NCBI GenBank assembly: GCA_000437275.1
Contig: FR899723.1
Coordinates: forward strand, 25,298-81,720
Length of the DNA: 56,423 nucleotides
Source of the DNA: Clostridium sp. CAG:411
GTDB taxonomy: Bacteria; Bacillota; Clostridia; Lachnospirales; Lachnospiraceae
Reading direction: 5' to 3'
Notes under the pieces: model-generated
What the model saw: only the letters and a program-made list of their open reading frames with translations
Database searches by the model: none
Told to the model about the DNA's origin: nothing
Position numbers and translations under genes: made by a program
In this document: in pieces, positions 23,567 through 33,087 of the stretch
How positions within the stretch are numbered: position 1 is the stretch's first letter
Layout: every line of letters starts with the position of its first letter

Positions 23567-26248
23567 TTAGCCAGAAATGAAACTATCAAATTCTTCCATT
23601 GTCATCAATACTTTTCTTGGCTTTGTTCCTTCCTCCGGTCCAACCACTCCCGCTGCACATAATTGATCCATAATACGTGCGGCACGATTAAAACCAATTT
23701 TATAAACACGTTGTAACATAGCTATAGATGCTTTATTCTTTTCAATAATAAAACGCCCTGCTTCTACAAAATAATCATCATTATCATTCTTGGCACCATT
23801 TCCATCACCAGAAGCAATTGACACAACTTCCTCCATTTTTGCTTCTACTGCCGCAGAAGTATCATCTTGTTCCATTTCATTTTTTTCACGAATGAAAGAT
23901 ACCACTGCATTGACTTCTTCATCCGAAACAAATGCCCCCTGTACACGCACTGGTTTTGGAAAACCTGAAGGATAAAACAGCATATCACCTTTTCCTAGCA
24001 GTTTTTCCGCACCACCACCATCTAATATAGTTCTGGAATCTACAGAAGAGGAAACCGCAAAAGCAATTCTTGATGGTACATTTGCTTTAATCAATCCGGT
24101 AATCACATTAACCGATGGACGCTGTGTAGCAATAACCAGATGGATACCTGCTGCACGAGCCAATTGCGCCAAACGACAAATAGCATCCTCTACTTCCTTA
24201 GATGCCACCATCATAAGATCCGCTAACTCATCTACAATAATAACAATCTGTGGCATTTTTTGAAAACGCTCGTCCTCTGCATATTCAACCGCTTTTACCT
24301 TTTCATTGTATCCTGTGATTTCACGTACACCAAGTTCCGCAAATTTATTATATCGTTCTGTCATTTCCTGTACTGCCCACTGTAATGCTGCTGATGCCTT
24401 TTTTGGGTCTGTCACTACAGGTATCAACAAATGTGGAATTCCTTTATAACAACTCAGCTCAACTACTTTTGGATCAATCATAATCAATTTTACGTCATCT
24501 GGATGTGCTTTGTACAAAATACTCATAATTAAGGTATTAATACACACAGACTTACCAGAACCCGTTGCACCTGCAATAAGTAAATGTGGCATTTTTGCAA
24601 TATCGGATACAACAACCTGTCCGCCAATATCTTTTCCTACGGCAAATGCTATTTTTGATTTATGATTTCTAAATTTGGCATTTTCAACCAAATCTCTAAA
24701 ATGCACCACAGAAGTAGTAGCATTTGGCACTTCAATTCCCACTGCAGCCTTACCCGGTATCGGTGCCTCAATACGAATTTCCTCTGCCGCCATATTTAAT
24801 TTAATATCATCTACCAAAGCAGTGATTTTACTTACCTTTACTCCCTGATCCGGTTGTAGTTCATAGCGTGTAACCGTCGATCCACAACTTACATTGGTAA
24901 CCTTTGCTCCTACACCAAAGCTTTCCAAGGTGGTTTGCAATTTTTTTGCACTTTCTTTCAGACTCTCATCTGAAATTCCACTTTCACTTTTTTCAGGTTT
25001 CACAAGTAACTCTGGAGAAGGGAAAATATACTTTCTTGGTTTCTTTTTCTTCACCTTTTTTACTTCTGTTTGTGTAACCTCTTTACTCTCAGCTTTTGGA
25101 ACAGCGGCATTTTTTGCTACTACACTATCAGGTTTTGCTGTTGGATTTTTTATAGGTGCTGCTAATTGAGAAATTGCTTGTGTCGGCGATACCATTTCCT
25201 GCTCATCTACCGCATCCATCACAATGCCTTCTCCATCTTCTCCCTTTTGAATTTCAAACTCATCTGCAAATCCACGAAGACTATTTTCCACTTCTTCCAT
25301 AAATTTATCCGATTCTGTTTTTTGCGGTTCTTGAAACTCTGGTTGTATCTCCTGTTCATACAAAGGAATTTGAATATCAAACGAATCTTTTTCTTCCCTT
25401 TCTCTATCACCAAAAGCTTCATCTGCCCTGTGAATTACTAAATCAGACAAAAAATCCTCTTCATTTTCATCTTTTGGCTTTTCCGCTGCTTCTTCCTGCA
25501 AATCTCCTGTAATCTCTCTCATATTTCCAGAAGAATCGTCCATCCTCTTTGCTTCTTTCTTAAAATCAAAAAATGGGAAATTAACTTTTCGAGACTTTTC
25601 CTGTTCCCAATCTTCCAACTCATCCAATTCATCCTGTTCTTTTTCTTTGGCATATTCCTGTGCTGCAATTTCTGCACGTTCTTTTATCTTTTTATACGCA
25701 GAACTGCTCTTTCTCTTCAAGCTATGGAAAAATAACTTCTCAGACAAAAACATTGCCCCTATTGCTAAAAGTGCGAACAAAATTACATACGCACCCCATT
25801 CACCAAAGCATAATGCCAATAAATTAGCAAAAATTCCTCCAATCAAACCTCCACCAGCTCGACGCGTTGCTGAATTATTAAAGATGACTATTAAATTAAA
25901 AGAACTATCATAATGGAATGTAATAAGCTGCAATAATGCCATCAACACTACCGACATCATACAGGCACAGATTACCTTTTTTACCAATAAATCATTGTCC
26001 TTATTTGCCGTATAAAAAAAAGCAACGCCTATAATAAAAAACGGCATAAGATATGCAAGGATTCCTATTAGACCAAACGAAAGGGTATTTAATGCCTGTC
26101 CAATCACACCTGCAGCATTCATATAACTCAGTACAAAAATTATGGCAACGACAATAACCCCCATTAATCCTAATTCTTTTTCAAATGGAGATAACTCTTG
26201 TTTCTCTTTTTTTTCAGACTTTTGTTCTTTCTTCTTTCCTTTTGCCAT
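23567..26248 (-). CDS. DNA translocase FtsK/SpoIIIE
   Basis: Septum-located DNA pump for chromosome segregation, at division and in sporulation, 893 residues. Four membrane segments fill the first 180 residues. A long acidic and Lys-rich linker follows (about 190-420). The motor domain has Walker A AGATGSGKS and the Walker B IVIIVDELADLM, and the C-terminal winged-helix gamma domain (about 825-893) includes FNRAARIMDQL. The ATG at 26248 is chosen; an in-frame TTG at 26266 overlaps the ribosome site. A TTGCAT-17-TATAAT promoter lies upstream. Whether this is the division FtsK or SpoIIIE proper cannot be told, as Clostridia often have one protein. Confidence 0.95.
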   Translation of the reverse strand: MAKGKKKEQKSEKKEKQELSPFEKELGLMGVIVVAIIFVLSYMNAAGVIGQALNTLSFGLIGILAYLMPFFIIGVAFFYTANKDNDLLVKKVICACMMSVVLMALLQLITFHYDSSFNLIVIFNNSATRRAGGGLIGGIFANLLALCFGEWGAYVILFALLAIGAMFLSEKLFFHSLKRKSSSAYKKIKERAEIAAQEYAKEKEQDELDELEDWEQEKSRKVNFPFFDFKKEAKRMDDSSGNMREITGDLQEEAAEKPKDENEEDFLSDLVIHRADEAFGDREREEKDSFDIQIPLYEQEIQPEFQEPQKTESDKFMEEVENSLRGFADEFEIQKGEDGEGIVMDAVDEQEMVSPTQAISQLAAPIKNPTAKPDSVVAKNAAVPKAESKEVTQTEVKKVKKKKPRKYIFPSPELLVKPEKSESGISDESLKESAKKLQTTLESFGVGAKVTNVSCGSTVTRYELQPDQGVKVSKITALVDDIKLNMAAEEIRIEAPIPGKAAVGIEVPNATTSVVHFRDLVENAKFRNHKSKIAFAVGKDIGGQVVVSDIAKMPHLLIAGATGSGKSVCINTLIMSILYKAHPDDVKLIMIDPKVVELSCYKGIPHLLIPVVTDPKKASAALQWAVQEMTERYNKFAELGVREITGYNEKVKAVEYAEDERFQKMPQIVIIVDELADLMMVASKEVEDAICRLAQLARAAGIHLVIATQRPSVNVITGLIKANVPSRIAFAVSSSVDSRTILDGGGAEKLLGKGDMLFYPSGFPKPVRVQGAFVSDEEVNAVVSFIREKNEMEQDDTSAAVEAKMEEVVSIASGDGNGAKNDNDDYFVEAGRFIIEKNKASIAMLQRVYKIGFNRAARIMDQLCAAGVVGPEEGTKPRKVLMTMEEFDSFISG

Positions 26249-26321
26249 AACTAACTTCTCTCCCAACTTGTTACAAATTCTTAACTATCCTGCTCCCAAA
26301 ATATTAATCTCTCGAACCTTT

Positions 26322-26350
26322 ATTATACTTGGATTATCTTTGAAATGCAA
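26322..26350 (-). promoter_or_regulatory. Promoter of ftsK and the ATP-grasp genes
   Basis: TTGCAT (26345-26350), 17-bp spacer, TATAAT (26322-26327) on the minus strand; the -35 lies in the last codons' vicinity of the upstream symporter gene. Confidence 0.75.
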
Positions 26351-26352
26351 GC

Positions 26353-27897
26353 TTACTCTATTCCTGCATTTTTTCGATGTACCTTATTCATCGTTTTGTT
26401 ATCCAGACTATAATAATGCATAGATAAAAGGGTCAAAAGCCATCCCAGAATAGGAACTCCACAGTATAAAAACAGGGTTGTCCATTTAATCACATCTGTA
26501 ACAGGATCGGAAACCTGTGGCAATACATTATCAAATCCGATAATAGTAAGCACAATTCCAACAAATGCCGTTCCAAAGGCAGATACTGCCTTTTCCACAA
26601 AAGAAAACAATGCTCCCATCAGCCCAGGAACATATTTCCCGCTACGGCTCATCTCATAGTCACAACAATCTGCAATCATAGGTACTACCATATTATTAAT
26701 GATGGATTTACAGCCATTTAATAAAGTAAATGTGATAAAAAATAGCACTGTTACCCCATTAATTTTAGACGGAATAAAAGAAATGGTGTTTATTTTTCCA
26801 AATAACAATACCATTGCCATTCCAAACTGAAATACAATAGCAAAGCATGTCGCCAGTATTAAAGCTTTCCTTTGTCCAAAGCTTTGGGCAATTCTTATTC
26901 CTGCACTTACTACCAGTAATGTTGGAAGTGCCGTTACAATTCCTATCAATCCTGCTATCGAATAATTATTCATCATGATTCCAAACAACATCACCCCCAC
27001 AGTCGTATGACTATATACCATGGAAACAAACTGATTGGAACAAGATGCCAAAGTCAACATCCGAATCGGTTTATTATTTTTTAAAATTTCGATATAATCT
27101 CTCTTTTTTACCTTTTCCCTTTTGTGCATACAAGTATCATAAAACTTTTTCTGGTCCTTTTGCCAGATACCCACAATTGCCAATGCCGTACACAACATAC
27201 TGATACCAGCTATAGTCAAAACAAATTCTTTAAACAATGCAGGGTTTAAAAAACTACCATACTTTGGTATCAGATAATTTGATACATACAAAGCAGTTCC
27301 GCCATAGGCAGCCATAATAAACATAGAGTCAAAATATGTAGCCAAAGGTCTTTGTTTCGGGTTATTTGTAATAATTGTCTGTCCTGATTTTGCCACTACG
27401 GTTTGAAATGTATAGCCAATAATGTAAATGGCATATACAAGAACAAAATAAACCAGACGGATTGGCTTTGGCACTAAATGATTTGTAAAAAATAACAAAA
27501 TAGAGCTTCCACACAACAGCAAATTTCCCACGACCAAAAAAGGACGAAACTTTCCATAACGTCCTTCTGTTTTGTCAAGCAAATATCCAATTACGGGATC
27601 TGTAATTCCATCAAACACCCGCATCACGGTTAAAATCATAGACAGAATAAACACACCGAGTCCAACAATACCATTGGCATAATACGTAACATATCCCATC
27701 AATGCCAGGTATAAATTCGTTGCTGCATTATTCATAGAAAACAACGCTAATTGCCAGATTTTTGCATTGTTATAAGACAATTCCTGTGATGCGGAAAGCA
27801 TCTTGTCTGTATTCCCATTCTCATCTATCTGTAAATATTTCTTCTTTTGTTTCTTTTCCCACCGTTTCGGTCCAAACACGTTATCACTTCCGTTCAT
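26353..27897 (-). CDS. GPH-family sugar:cation symporter
   Basis: Membrane transporter of the glycoside-pentoside-hexuronide:cation symporter family within MFS, 514 residues with about 12 membrane segments. Family marks include DGITDPVIGYLLDKTEGRYGKFRPF in outline (near 96-120; the RYGKFRPF piece is the clearest) and the loop with ADCCDYEMSRSGKYVPG in the second half. A charged cytoplasmic N-terminus of about 45 residues precedes the first segment. The ribosome site is weak (GGA only), but the start lies five bases after a 58-codon ORF, so translation may be coupled. No glycosidase or sugar kinase is near; the substrate is unknown. Confidence 0.9.
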   Translation of the reverse strand: MNGSDNVFGPKRWEKKQKKKYLQIDENGNTDKMLSASQELSYNNAKIWQLALFSMNNAATNLYLALMGYVTYYANGIVGLGVFILSMILTVMRVFDGITDPVIGYLLDKTEGRYGKFRPFLVVGNLLLCGSSILLFFTNHLVPKPIRLVYFVLVYAIYIIGYTFQTVVAKSGQTIITNNPKQRPLATYFDSMFIMAAYGGTALYVSNYLIPKYGSFLNPALFKEFVLTIAGISMLCTALAIVGIWQKDQKKFYDTCMHKREKVKKRDYIEILKNNKPIRMLTLASCSNQFVSMVYSHTTVGVMLFGIMMNNYSIAGLIGIVTALPTLLVVSAGIRIAQSFGQRKALILATCFAIVFQFGMAMVLLFGKINTISFIPSKINGVTVLFFITFTLLNGCKSIINNMVVPMIADCCDYEMSRSGKYVPGLMGALFSFVEKAVSAFGTAFVGIVLTIIGFDNVLPQVSDPVTDVIKWTTLFLYCGVPILGWLLTLLSMHYYSLDNKTMNKVHRKNAGIE

Positions 27898-27902
27898 CTT
27901 TT

Positions 27903-28079
27903 TTATCCATTTTTTTCAATTTGACTTCTATCTTTTATTGTACCATATTTCTCCTGTTCATTCCAACATTCCCCAGAAAAACATTCGGAAGTATCCTTTT
28001 CTTGCGGGTTCTGCATCTGCTCAGAAAGTTCATGTCGTAACTCATATCTTTTCTCTTTATCCAGCCATTCTTCCCTCAT
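27903..28079 (-). CDS. Small hydrophilic protein, 58 residues
   Basis: A 58-codon ORF starting MREEWLDKEKRYELRHELSE. Its ATG overlaps the tepA stop by four bases (ATGA) and it ends five bases before the symporter start, the pattern of a coupled operon gene. It is rich in Glu, Lys and Gln, with two Cys near 32 and 37, and has no membrane segment. In Bacillus a small gene (ylzJ) sits between tepA and spoIIIE, but this protein does not look like YlzJ to me. Function unknown. Confidence 0.55.
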   Translation of the reverse strand: MREEWLDKEKRYELRHELSEQMQNPQEKDTSECFSGECWNEQEKYGTIKDRSQIEKNG

Positions 28080-28795
28080 TTTCGCTCCTCGATCATATGC
28101 TTTAAATGGGTTAAAGCAGCATGCATTCCGCCAACCTCGTTGATAATCCCTTTTTTTACAGCTTCCTCTCCTACTAATACCGTTCCCACATCTTTCACAA
28201 GTTGTTTTGTATCCAGCATCAAATCACGCAAATTATCATACGAAATATTGGAATGGCCTTCTACAAAATGTAAGATACGATCCTGAATCTGTTCTAAATA
28301 TACAAATGTCTGTGTCACACCAATTACCATACCACTCATTCGCACTGGGTGTATTGTCATAGTTCCTGTTGGTACAATAAAGCTATACTCTGTCGATACA
28401 GCCAAAGGAACTCCAATAGAATGACTTCCACCTAATACAAGAGAAACGGTAGGCTTACTAATTGATGCAATCATTTCTGCGATAGCAAGACCAGCCTCTA
28501 CATCCCCACCCACTGTATTTAGTAAAACAAGCAATCCATCCACCTCTTCGTTATCTTCAATGGCTGCAAGTTGTGGTAGCACATGCTCATACTTTGTAGT
28601 TTTGTTTTGTGAACCTAGATTCTCATGCCCTTCTATTTCACCTATAATGGATAATAGCTGAATTTTTGTTTTTGTTCTTTTATTGTCTAAAAGCACCTGT
28701 CCATAATCGGAAATTTTTTCATCTTTTAATTTTTCATTTTCTTTTTTAACTTTTTCCTCATCAGCCTGTTTATTCTCTTCTCTGTTTTCTTCCAT
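28076..28795 (-). CDS. TepA-like ClpP-fold protease
   Basis: A 239-residue ClpP-like serine protease of the TepA/YmfB type. The first 45 residues are a charged tail (Glu/Lys/Asn). The ClpP fold follows, with LLNTVGGDVEAGLAIAEMI near 91-109, the nucleophile segment GGSHSIGVPLAVS near 121-133 and the histidine motif TIHPVR near 146-151. GAGG precedes the ATG. TepA was first linked to protein translocation in Bacillus and to degradation of small spore proteins. The tepA ... ftsK/spoIIIE order is conserved in Firmicutes, but here a 58-aa ORF and a symporter gene lie between. Confidence 0.9.
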   Translation of the reverse strand: MEENREENKQADEEKVKKENEKLKDEKISDYGQVLLDNKRTKTKIQLLSIIGEIEGHENLGSQNKTTKYEHVLPQLAAIEDNEEVDGLLVLLNTVGGDVEAGLAIAEMIASISKPTVSLVLGGSHSIGVPLAVSTEYSFIVPTGTMTIHPVRMSGMVIGVTQTFVYLEQIQDRILHFVEGHSNISYDNLRDLMLDTKQLVKDVGTVLVGEEAVKKGIINEVGGMHAALTHLKHMIEERK

Positions 28796-28862
28796 ACTAA
28801 AACCTCTTTTCTTTTTAACTGTAGTATGGAAGAAAACACATTATTTTATACGATAATGCTGC

Positions 28863-29423
28863 TTATTTTTTACTCCACATATAACAATATGCCTGTGTTC
28901 TTGCTGCAAATGGTGCATTCTGAAGTAATCTTTGCACTTCCTCTTTTGTATACCATCCAGCGACAATCTCTTCAACCGTTGATGTACTAGGCTGAAATGT
29001 TCCTGATGCAGTTCCAACAACACACAAGTTTTTCTCATTTGAAAAACCTACGGCACTGTAACTTTCTCCTAAAATTTCTTCTATATGATCCAGTGACAAC
29101 CCAGTTTCTTCCCACAATTCTCTCTTTGCTGCCATCTCTGGTGTTTCTCCTTCGTCAATTAAACCTGCTGGAAAATTGTAGACCCACTGCCCTACAGCCA
29201 TTCGAAATTCTTTATTCAATAAAATCTTATCTTTTGCTTCATTGTGCAATATTAGCACCACCGCATCTGCCTTTCTATGATATAATTGCGAAAATTCTTT
29301 TAAATTTTTATCTCGACTAATCATTTCATAGACCTTTTCTTTATGGTCCACCGTTTCATATGTCAGGTCATAACGTGTTATAAATTTTCCCTGTTCTCTC
29401 TTTTTTAAACCTATAAATTTCAT
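28863..29423 (-). CDS. Nudix hydrolase, ADP-ribose pyrophosphatase-like
   Basis: A 186-residue hydrolase that cleaves nucleoside diphosphates linked to another group. The Nudix box runs from about 92 to 114 with the pattern G-x5-E-x7-REL-x-EETG (GLIDEGETPEMA then AKRELWEETGL). The NFPAGLID block upstream of it is typical of the ADP-ribose/ADP-sugar branch. GGAGG lies six bases before the ATG. It precedes tepA by 67 bp and follows the GNAT gene by 57 bp. Substrate specificity is inferred only. Confidence 0.9.
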   Translation of the reverse strand: MKFIGLKKREQGKFITRYDLTYETVDHKEKVYEMISRDKNLKEFSQLYHRKADAVVLILHNEAKDKILLNKEFRMAVGQWVYNFPAGLIDEGETPEMAAKRELWEETGLSLDHIEEILGESYSAVGFSNEKNLCVVGTASGTFQPSTSTVEEIVAGWYTKEEVQRLLQNAPFAARTQAYCYMWSKK

Positions 29424-29480
29424 TCTTATTCCTCCAGTATGTTGTAAAAGCTTGGACTTACGAGGTAAGCTAATATTAAA

Positions 29481-30059
29481 CTACACCCAAAATCTCACAT
29501 GTTTCTTATTCTTTTCTCCTGGTATCATATATTGATAGATCCGAAGCATATCTTCATGGCAGCTTTCCCGTGTTACTTCTTCTCCAATTGGTAATACAAA
29601 TATTTCATACCTGGCTGTATATATTTCACTTTTTATATTCATTCTTTTAACACCATTTCGCAAATAAAAGGCATTTCTTTTTTTCCGTTCCATTTGCTCT
29701 TTTTCAGAAGCTGCAAGCTCCTCATCCTCGGTTTCTATAATAATTCCTTGGCAATCAGGAAAATAGTTCTTCATCTTTCCTAAAAAAATGCTTCCTATTC
29801 CTGCACTTCGATATTCCTCTAACACAGCAAAATAATCTAGTAAAATATACTTACAATTCTTGCAGATAACAAAAAATGCATACCCCAAAAAGTTATCTTT
29901 CTCATCATACAATCCAACGCCCTGATATTGCTTCTCATTCCACATTGCTTTCATTTTTTTCAATGGTTTTCTCTCATTTTCAGGAAAATGTTTGCATAAG
30001 CATTCATTATACACCTGTTCAATTTGAGCAAAATCCATTGTTTTTATTTTTACTTCCAT
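29481..30059 (-). CDS. GNAT-family N-acetyltransferase
   Basis: A 192-residue acyl-CoA-dependent acetyltransferase. The acetyl-CoA site appears as the beta4-alpha3 segment LLDYFAVLEEYRSAGIGSIFL near 73-93, with R-S-A-G-I-G as the pyrophosphate loop. A Glu-rich insertion (about 110-126) precedes the FYLRNGV strand. GGAGG stands six bases before the ATG. A TATAAT at 30170-30175 may be its -10. The acceptor is unknown. Confidence 0.82.
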   Translation of the reverse strand: MEVKIKTMDFAQIEQVYNECLCKHFPENERKPLKKMKAMWNEKQYQGVGLYDEKDNFLGYAFFVICKNCKYILLDYFAVLEEYRSAGIGSIFLGKMKNYFPDCQGIIIETEDEELAASEKEQMERKKRNAFYLRNGVKRMNIKSEIYTARYEIFVLPIGEEVTRESCHEDMLRIYQYMIPGEKNKKHVRFWV

Positions 30060-30235
30060 AACAAGCCTCCATCCACTCTCCTAAAAACATCAAAAAACAC
30101 TTACAAGCTATCTACGATACCATTGATTCTACAATCTGTCCCTTTCATCCTTTCTGTAAAATTACTACTATTATAATATATGTTGCTTTTAGGCAAGCGA
30201 AACCTCTTCCTTAAAATATCTTTTTCTATAATAAC

Positions 30236-30266
30236 AGGAGGAAACCTGCAAAGCAAGTTTCCTCCT
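30236..30266 (-). terminator. Terminator of the PAP2 phosphatase gene
   Basis: AGGAGGAAAC (30236-30245) pairs with 30257-30266, with an inner TGC/GCA pair. It starts three bases after the stop codon at 30269. Confidence 0.65.
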
Positions 30267-30268
30267 AT

Positions 30269-30796
30269 TTATACACGATGATTTTTTCTTCTTTTTTCCA
30301 TTTTTTGCACCAAAAGAATAGCAAGGATGCCCGACAATATTCCAATTATCATTCCTCCCAAAATATCCGTTGGAAAATGTACAAATAAATACATTCTAGA
30401 AAATGCAATTGCTACTGCTAAGATAAGTGCCAAGATACCTTTTCGACGATGCATATATAACATTGGGACTACGGTTGCAAATGCAGCCGATGTATGCCCT
30501 GATGGAAACGAAAAATCTTTTGGTATCTTAATAAGCATGGTCACTGTATGATCAATCCAGCATGGTCTTTCACGAGCAACTAAATTTTTTAAAATCCCAT
30601 TGCATATAACAACCTCTATCATAAGTGCCATTGCCATCATACATCCACATTTTCTATACTTAGGAATGCATAAAAATAAAATAGTAAGTACAATCCATAT
30701 AATCCCCGCATCTCCTAATTTTGAACAGAGAATCATAATCTCATCCCAAATCGGATGATGAAGTGATTGCAAAAAATGTAAAAACCGTAGTTCCAT
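30269..30796 (-). CDS. PAP2-family membrane phosphatase
   Basis: A 175-residue integral membrane phosphatase with about five to six membrane segments. The three family motifs are present: K70-x6-R77-P78, PSGH at 98-101 and S-R-x5-H-x3-D in SRMYLFVHFPTD near 132-143. Such enzymes remove phosphate from undecaprenyl pyrophosphate or phosphatidylglycerol phosphate on the outer face of the membrane. GGAGG lies six bases before the ATG. It follows the lipoprotein gene by 47 bp and may be cotranscribed with it. The lipid substrate is not determined. Confidence 0.92.
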   Translation of the reverse strand: MELRFLHFLQSLHHPIWDEIMILCSKLGDAGIIWIVLTILFLCIPKYRKCGCMMAMALMIEVVICNGILKNLVARERPCWIDHTVTMLIKIPKDFSFPSGHTSAAFATVVPMLYMHRRKGILALILAVAIAFSRMYLFVHFPTDILGGMIIGILSGILAILLVQKMEKRRKNHRV

Positions 30797-30843
30797 GTTT
30801 CCCTCCTGTTGCGTCGGTTCGTTTTTTCTAAAGAATGTGTCTA

Positions 30844-31371
30844 TTACTCAAATACTTTCACAATCGTATCAATATCCTTTGCAACCTCTACTTCAAATAT
30901 AAAACGAGCACCTTCTTCTAATTTGTTCAATGCATCCTTTGAAGCGTCATTTCCAATACGGAATACACGTACACCATCTTCCAGCGAAATTTCTACAGAG
31001 TTTCCATCCGCAAATCCTAAAAACTCCCCTTCTAATGTCTTTTTCTCTGTTTTTGTATGACTACTATCACTTTTATCATTTTTGGATGCTTCCTGTGTTG
31101 TTGTCGGTTGCTTTGTAGATTCACTCACCGTATTATTGGCATCTGTATTATTTTTGTCATTATTTCCCTGTGAAACAGATGCCGTCTCCTGTGTAGAAAT
31201 ATCTTCCTGTGGTTCCTCTGTTTCTTCTACCGATTGTGTAGCCTCTACGGTTGCCTCTGTCTGTTCCGTAGGCTCTACTGTATTAGTTACCGTCGATGCC
31301 TTATTTCCACACCCGTTTATCGTTGCGATTGTGACCGCCAACAAACAGGCACTCATTACTTGTTTTTTCAT
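30844..31371 (-). CDS. Lipoprotein with Ser/Thr/Glu-rich linker
   Basis: A 175-residue lipoprotein. The signal peptide ends in a lipobox TINGC near 16-20, so Cys20 is predicted to be lipidated. A low-complexity linker rich in Thr, Glu, Ser, Gln and Asn follows (about 22-110), then a small C-terminal domain (about 112-175) starting LEGEFLGFADGNSVEIS. The ATG at 31371 is set by AGGAGG nine bases upstream; a longer open frame to 31569 is not supported. A TTGCAA-17-TATGAT promoter precedes it. I do not recognise the C-terminal domain. Confidence 0.8.
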   Translation of the reverse strand: MKKQVMSACLLAVTIATINGCGNKASTVTNTVEPTEQTEATVEATQSVEETEEPQEDISTQETASVSQGNNDKNNTDANNTVSESTKQPTTTQEASKNDKSDSSHTKTEKKTLEGEFLGFADGNSVEISLEDGVRVFRIGNDASKDALNKLEEGARFIFEVEVAKDIDTIVKVFE

Positions 31372-31413
31372 GTTGCTTTTCCTCCTAGTCAAGTTTGTAT
31401 TTGAAACACTCTT

Positions 31414-31442
31414 ATCATAACGGAAATCCTCTGATTTTGCAA
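31414..31442 (-). promoter_or_regulatory. Promoter of the lipoprotein gene
   Basis: TTGCAA (31437-31442), 17-bp spacer, TATGAT (31414-31419) on the minus strand. Confidence 0.6.
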
Positions 31443-31454
31443 GTAATAGTCCAC

Positions 31455-31483
31455 TTGTCTTTTCTATGTTCATCAGATATACT
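31455..31483 (+). promoter_or_regulatory. Promoter of the deaminase gene
   Basis: TTGTCT (31455-31460), 17-bp spacer, TATACT (31478-31483), about 30 bp before the start codon. Confidence 0.6.
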
Positions 31484-31514
31484 TTATATAAAACACAGGA
31501 AATGAGGGAAAGAT

Positions 31515-31973
31515 ATGAATCATTATATGAAAGAAGCAATAAAAGAGGCCTATGTAGGTATTCATGCACATGACGGTGGTCCTTTTGGCTCTGTCATTGT
31601 AAAAGACGGGCATATCGTTGGCAGAGGACATAATCGCGTTTTATCCAAAAAAGATCCTACCTGTCATGGTGAAATGGAAGCCATACGCGATGCCTGTAAA
31701 AATCTAGGTACGCATGATTTAAGTGGTTGTGAACTCTATACCACTGCAGAACCATGTCCAATGTGCCTTGGTGCTACTCTTTGGTCTAACATCACAACAC
31801 TCTATTATGGTTGCAATCGCAAAGATACGGATAATATAGGATTTCGTGATGATAACTTTTATGATTATTTAGATGGAAAAAACAATCTGCTTACACAACA
31901 AGAATTAGACCGAGCAGATTGTTTACAATTATTTAACGACTACAAAACAGACAAAGAACACCAGATTTATTAA
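31515..31973 (+). CDS. Nucleoside/guanine deaminase
   Basis: Zinc-dependent deaminase of the cytidine deaminase fold, 152 residues. The zinc and catalytic motif C-H51-G-E53-M-E-A is at 50-56, and PCPMC follows at 80-84 with the two Cys ligands. The GGPFGSVIVKDG start (21-32) and the FRDDNFYDYL C-terminal part resemble Bacillus guanine deaminase (GuaD), which hydrolyses guanine to xanthine. GAGGG stands before the ATG. It is divergent from the lipoprotein gene and convergent with the YitT gene. The guanine assignment is probable, not certain. Confidence 0.9.
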   Translation: MNHYMKEAIKEAYVGIHAHDGGPFGSVIVKDGHIVGRGHNRVLSKKDPTCHGEMEAIRDACKNLGTHDLSGCELYTTAEPCPMCLGATLWSNITTLYYGCNRKDTDNIGFRDDNFYDYLDGKNNLLTQQELDRADCLQLFNDYKTDKEHQIY

Positions 31974-32014
31974 AAAAAACTGTTCAGATGTATCAATACT
32001 CTGAACAGTTTTTT
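31974..32014. terminator. Bidirectional terminator between deaminase and YitT genes
   Basis: Perfect 15-bp stem (31974-31988 with 32000-32014), A run on one side and T run on the other. Convergent genes end at 31973 and 32026. Confidence 0.9.
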
Positions 32015-32025
32015 GATTTCATTTT

Positions 32026-32988
32026 TTATTCCTCTGCCGCAGACTGCTCTATCTCCTGAAAGTCCTTTTGCAATTCCTTTTGGTTAATCTTCTCTGGCCG
32101 ATCTGTTTCCAAATTAGCTGGATAAATATCTGCCACATCATTAATTGCAATATATGCTCTTGGATCTATTTCATGAACAAGCGTTTTCATTTTCCCTACC
32201 TGAAATCGATTCATTACGAAATAAATCATGGACCTTTCTGTTCCCGAATAATACCCCTTCGCATCAATAATAGTCACTCCATTTTCAAACGTTTCCGAAA
32301 GTTCTTTACAAACCTTTTCCGCTTTTGTTGTAATGATAAAGGCTGCTTTCGAACGATCAAAACCATCTACAAAAAAGTCTATTGTTTTCGATGCCACCGC
32401 ATATGTCACAATAGAATACAATGGTAAAATCCAGCTTCCAATGATAATACCACAAACAACATACAAAAGCACATTGTAAACCATTACAAAATTTCCGATA
32501 CTAATTCCTATTTTTTTTGCAAACATGACCGCAACAATGTCAATTCCATCAATAGCTCCTCCAAATCGGATCGCCATTCCACTACCGCATCCAGAAATAA
32601 TACCACCAAACAACGCACATAAAAACAAGTCATTTCCTGCTAACGGAGATACAATGCTAACATCAATCGGCAATACATCGGTAATCACCCAAGCTGCTAA
32701 GGAATATATGATAACAGTATAAATTGAATACACCGTAAATCGTATTCCTTCTGCCTTTAAACCCAACAAAAAAATTGGTATATTTAACAGGATCAATATT
32801 AACGATAAACTACACCACGACGGAGTTTCTTGCGAAATTAGCATAGAAGTTCCAGAAATACCACTATCATATAGCTTTACTGGTGCTAAAAAGACAATTA
32901 CACCAAATGCATTGACAATTCCAGATAACGTAAGAAACAATAGATTAAACGGACTAAATTCCCTGACTACTTTTTTCACATGATTCAT
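32026..32988 (-). CDS. YitT family membrane protein
   Basis: A 320-residue protein with about five to six membrane segments in the first 210 residues (DUF161/YitT) and a C-terminal cytoplasmic DUF2179-type domain (about 225-290). Recognisable pieces are the GGAIDGIDIVA block near 142-152 and DRSKAAFIITTKAEKV near 211-226. AAAGGTGG stands before the ATG. YitT proteins are widespread in Firmicutes with no firmly known transport substrate. A large hairpin lies 100-214 bp upstream. Confidence 0.9.
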   Translation of the reverse strand: MNHVKKVVREFSPFNLLFLTLSGIVNAFGVIVFLAPVKLYDSGISGTSMLISQETPSWCSLSLILILLNIPIFLLGLKAEGIRFTVYSIYTVIIYSLAAWVITDVLPIDVSIVSPLAGNDLFLCALFGGIISGCGSGMAIRFGGAIDGIDIVAVMFAKKIGISIGNFVMVYNVLLYVVCGIIIGSWILPLYSIVTYAVASKTIDFFVDGFDRSKAAFIITTKAEKVCKELSETFENGVTIIDAKGYYSGTERSMIYFVMNRFQVGKMKTLVHEIDPRAYIAINDVADIYPANLETDRPEKINQKELQKDFQEIEQSAAEE

Positions 32989-33087
32989 GCAATTCCACCT
33001 TTCTTTTATCTTCTTCTATAGACATTTGAGAAACTGTATGCATTGATTTTTTATGTACAGTATGTTTCGCAATTGCCTAATTACCGC

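Noticed and set aside
25166..25441. Frames opposite or overlapping the FtsK linker
   Set aside because: They fall in the low-complexity linker of FtsK and have no start signals.
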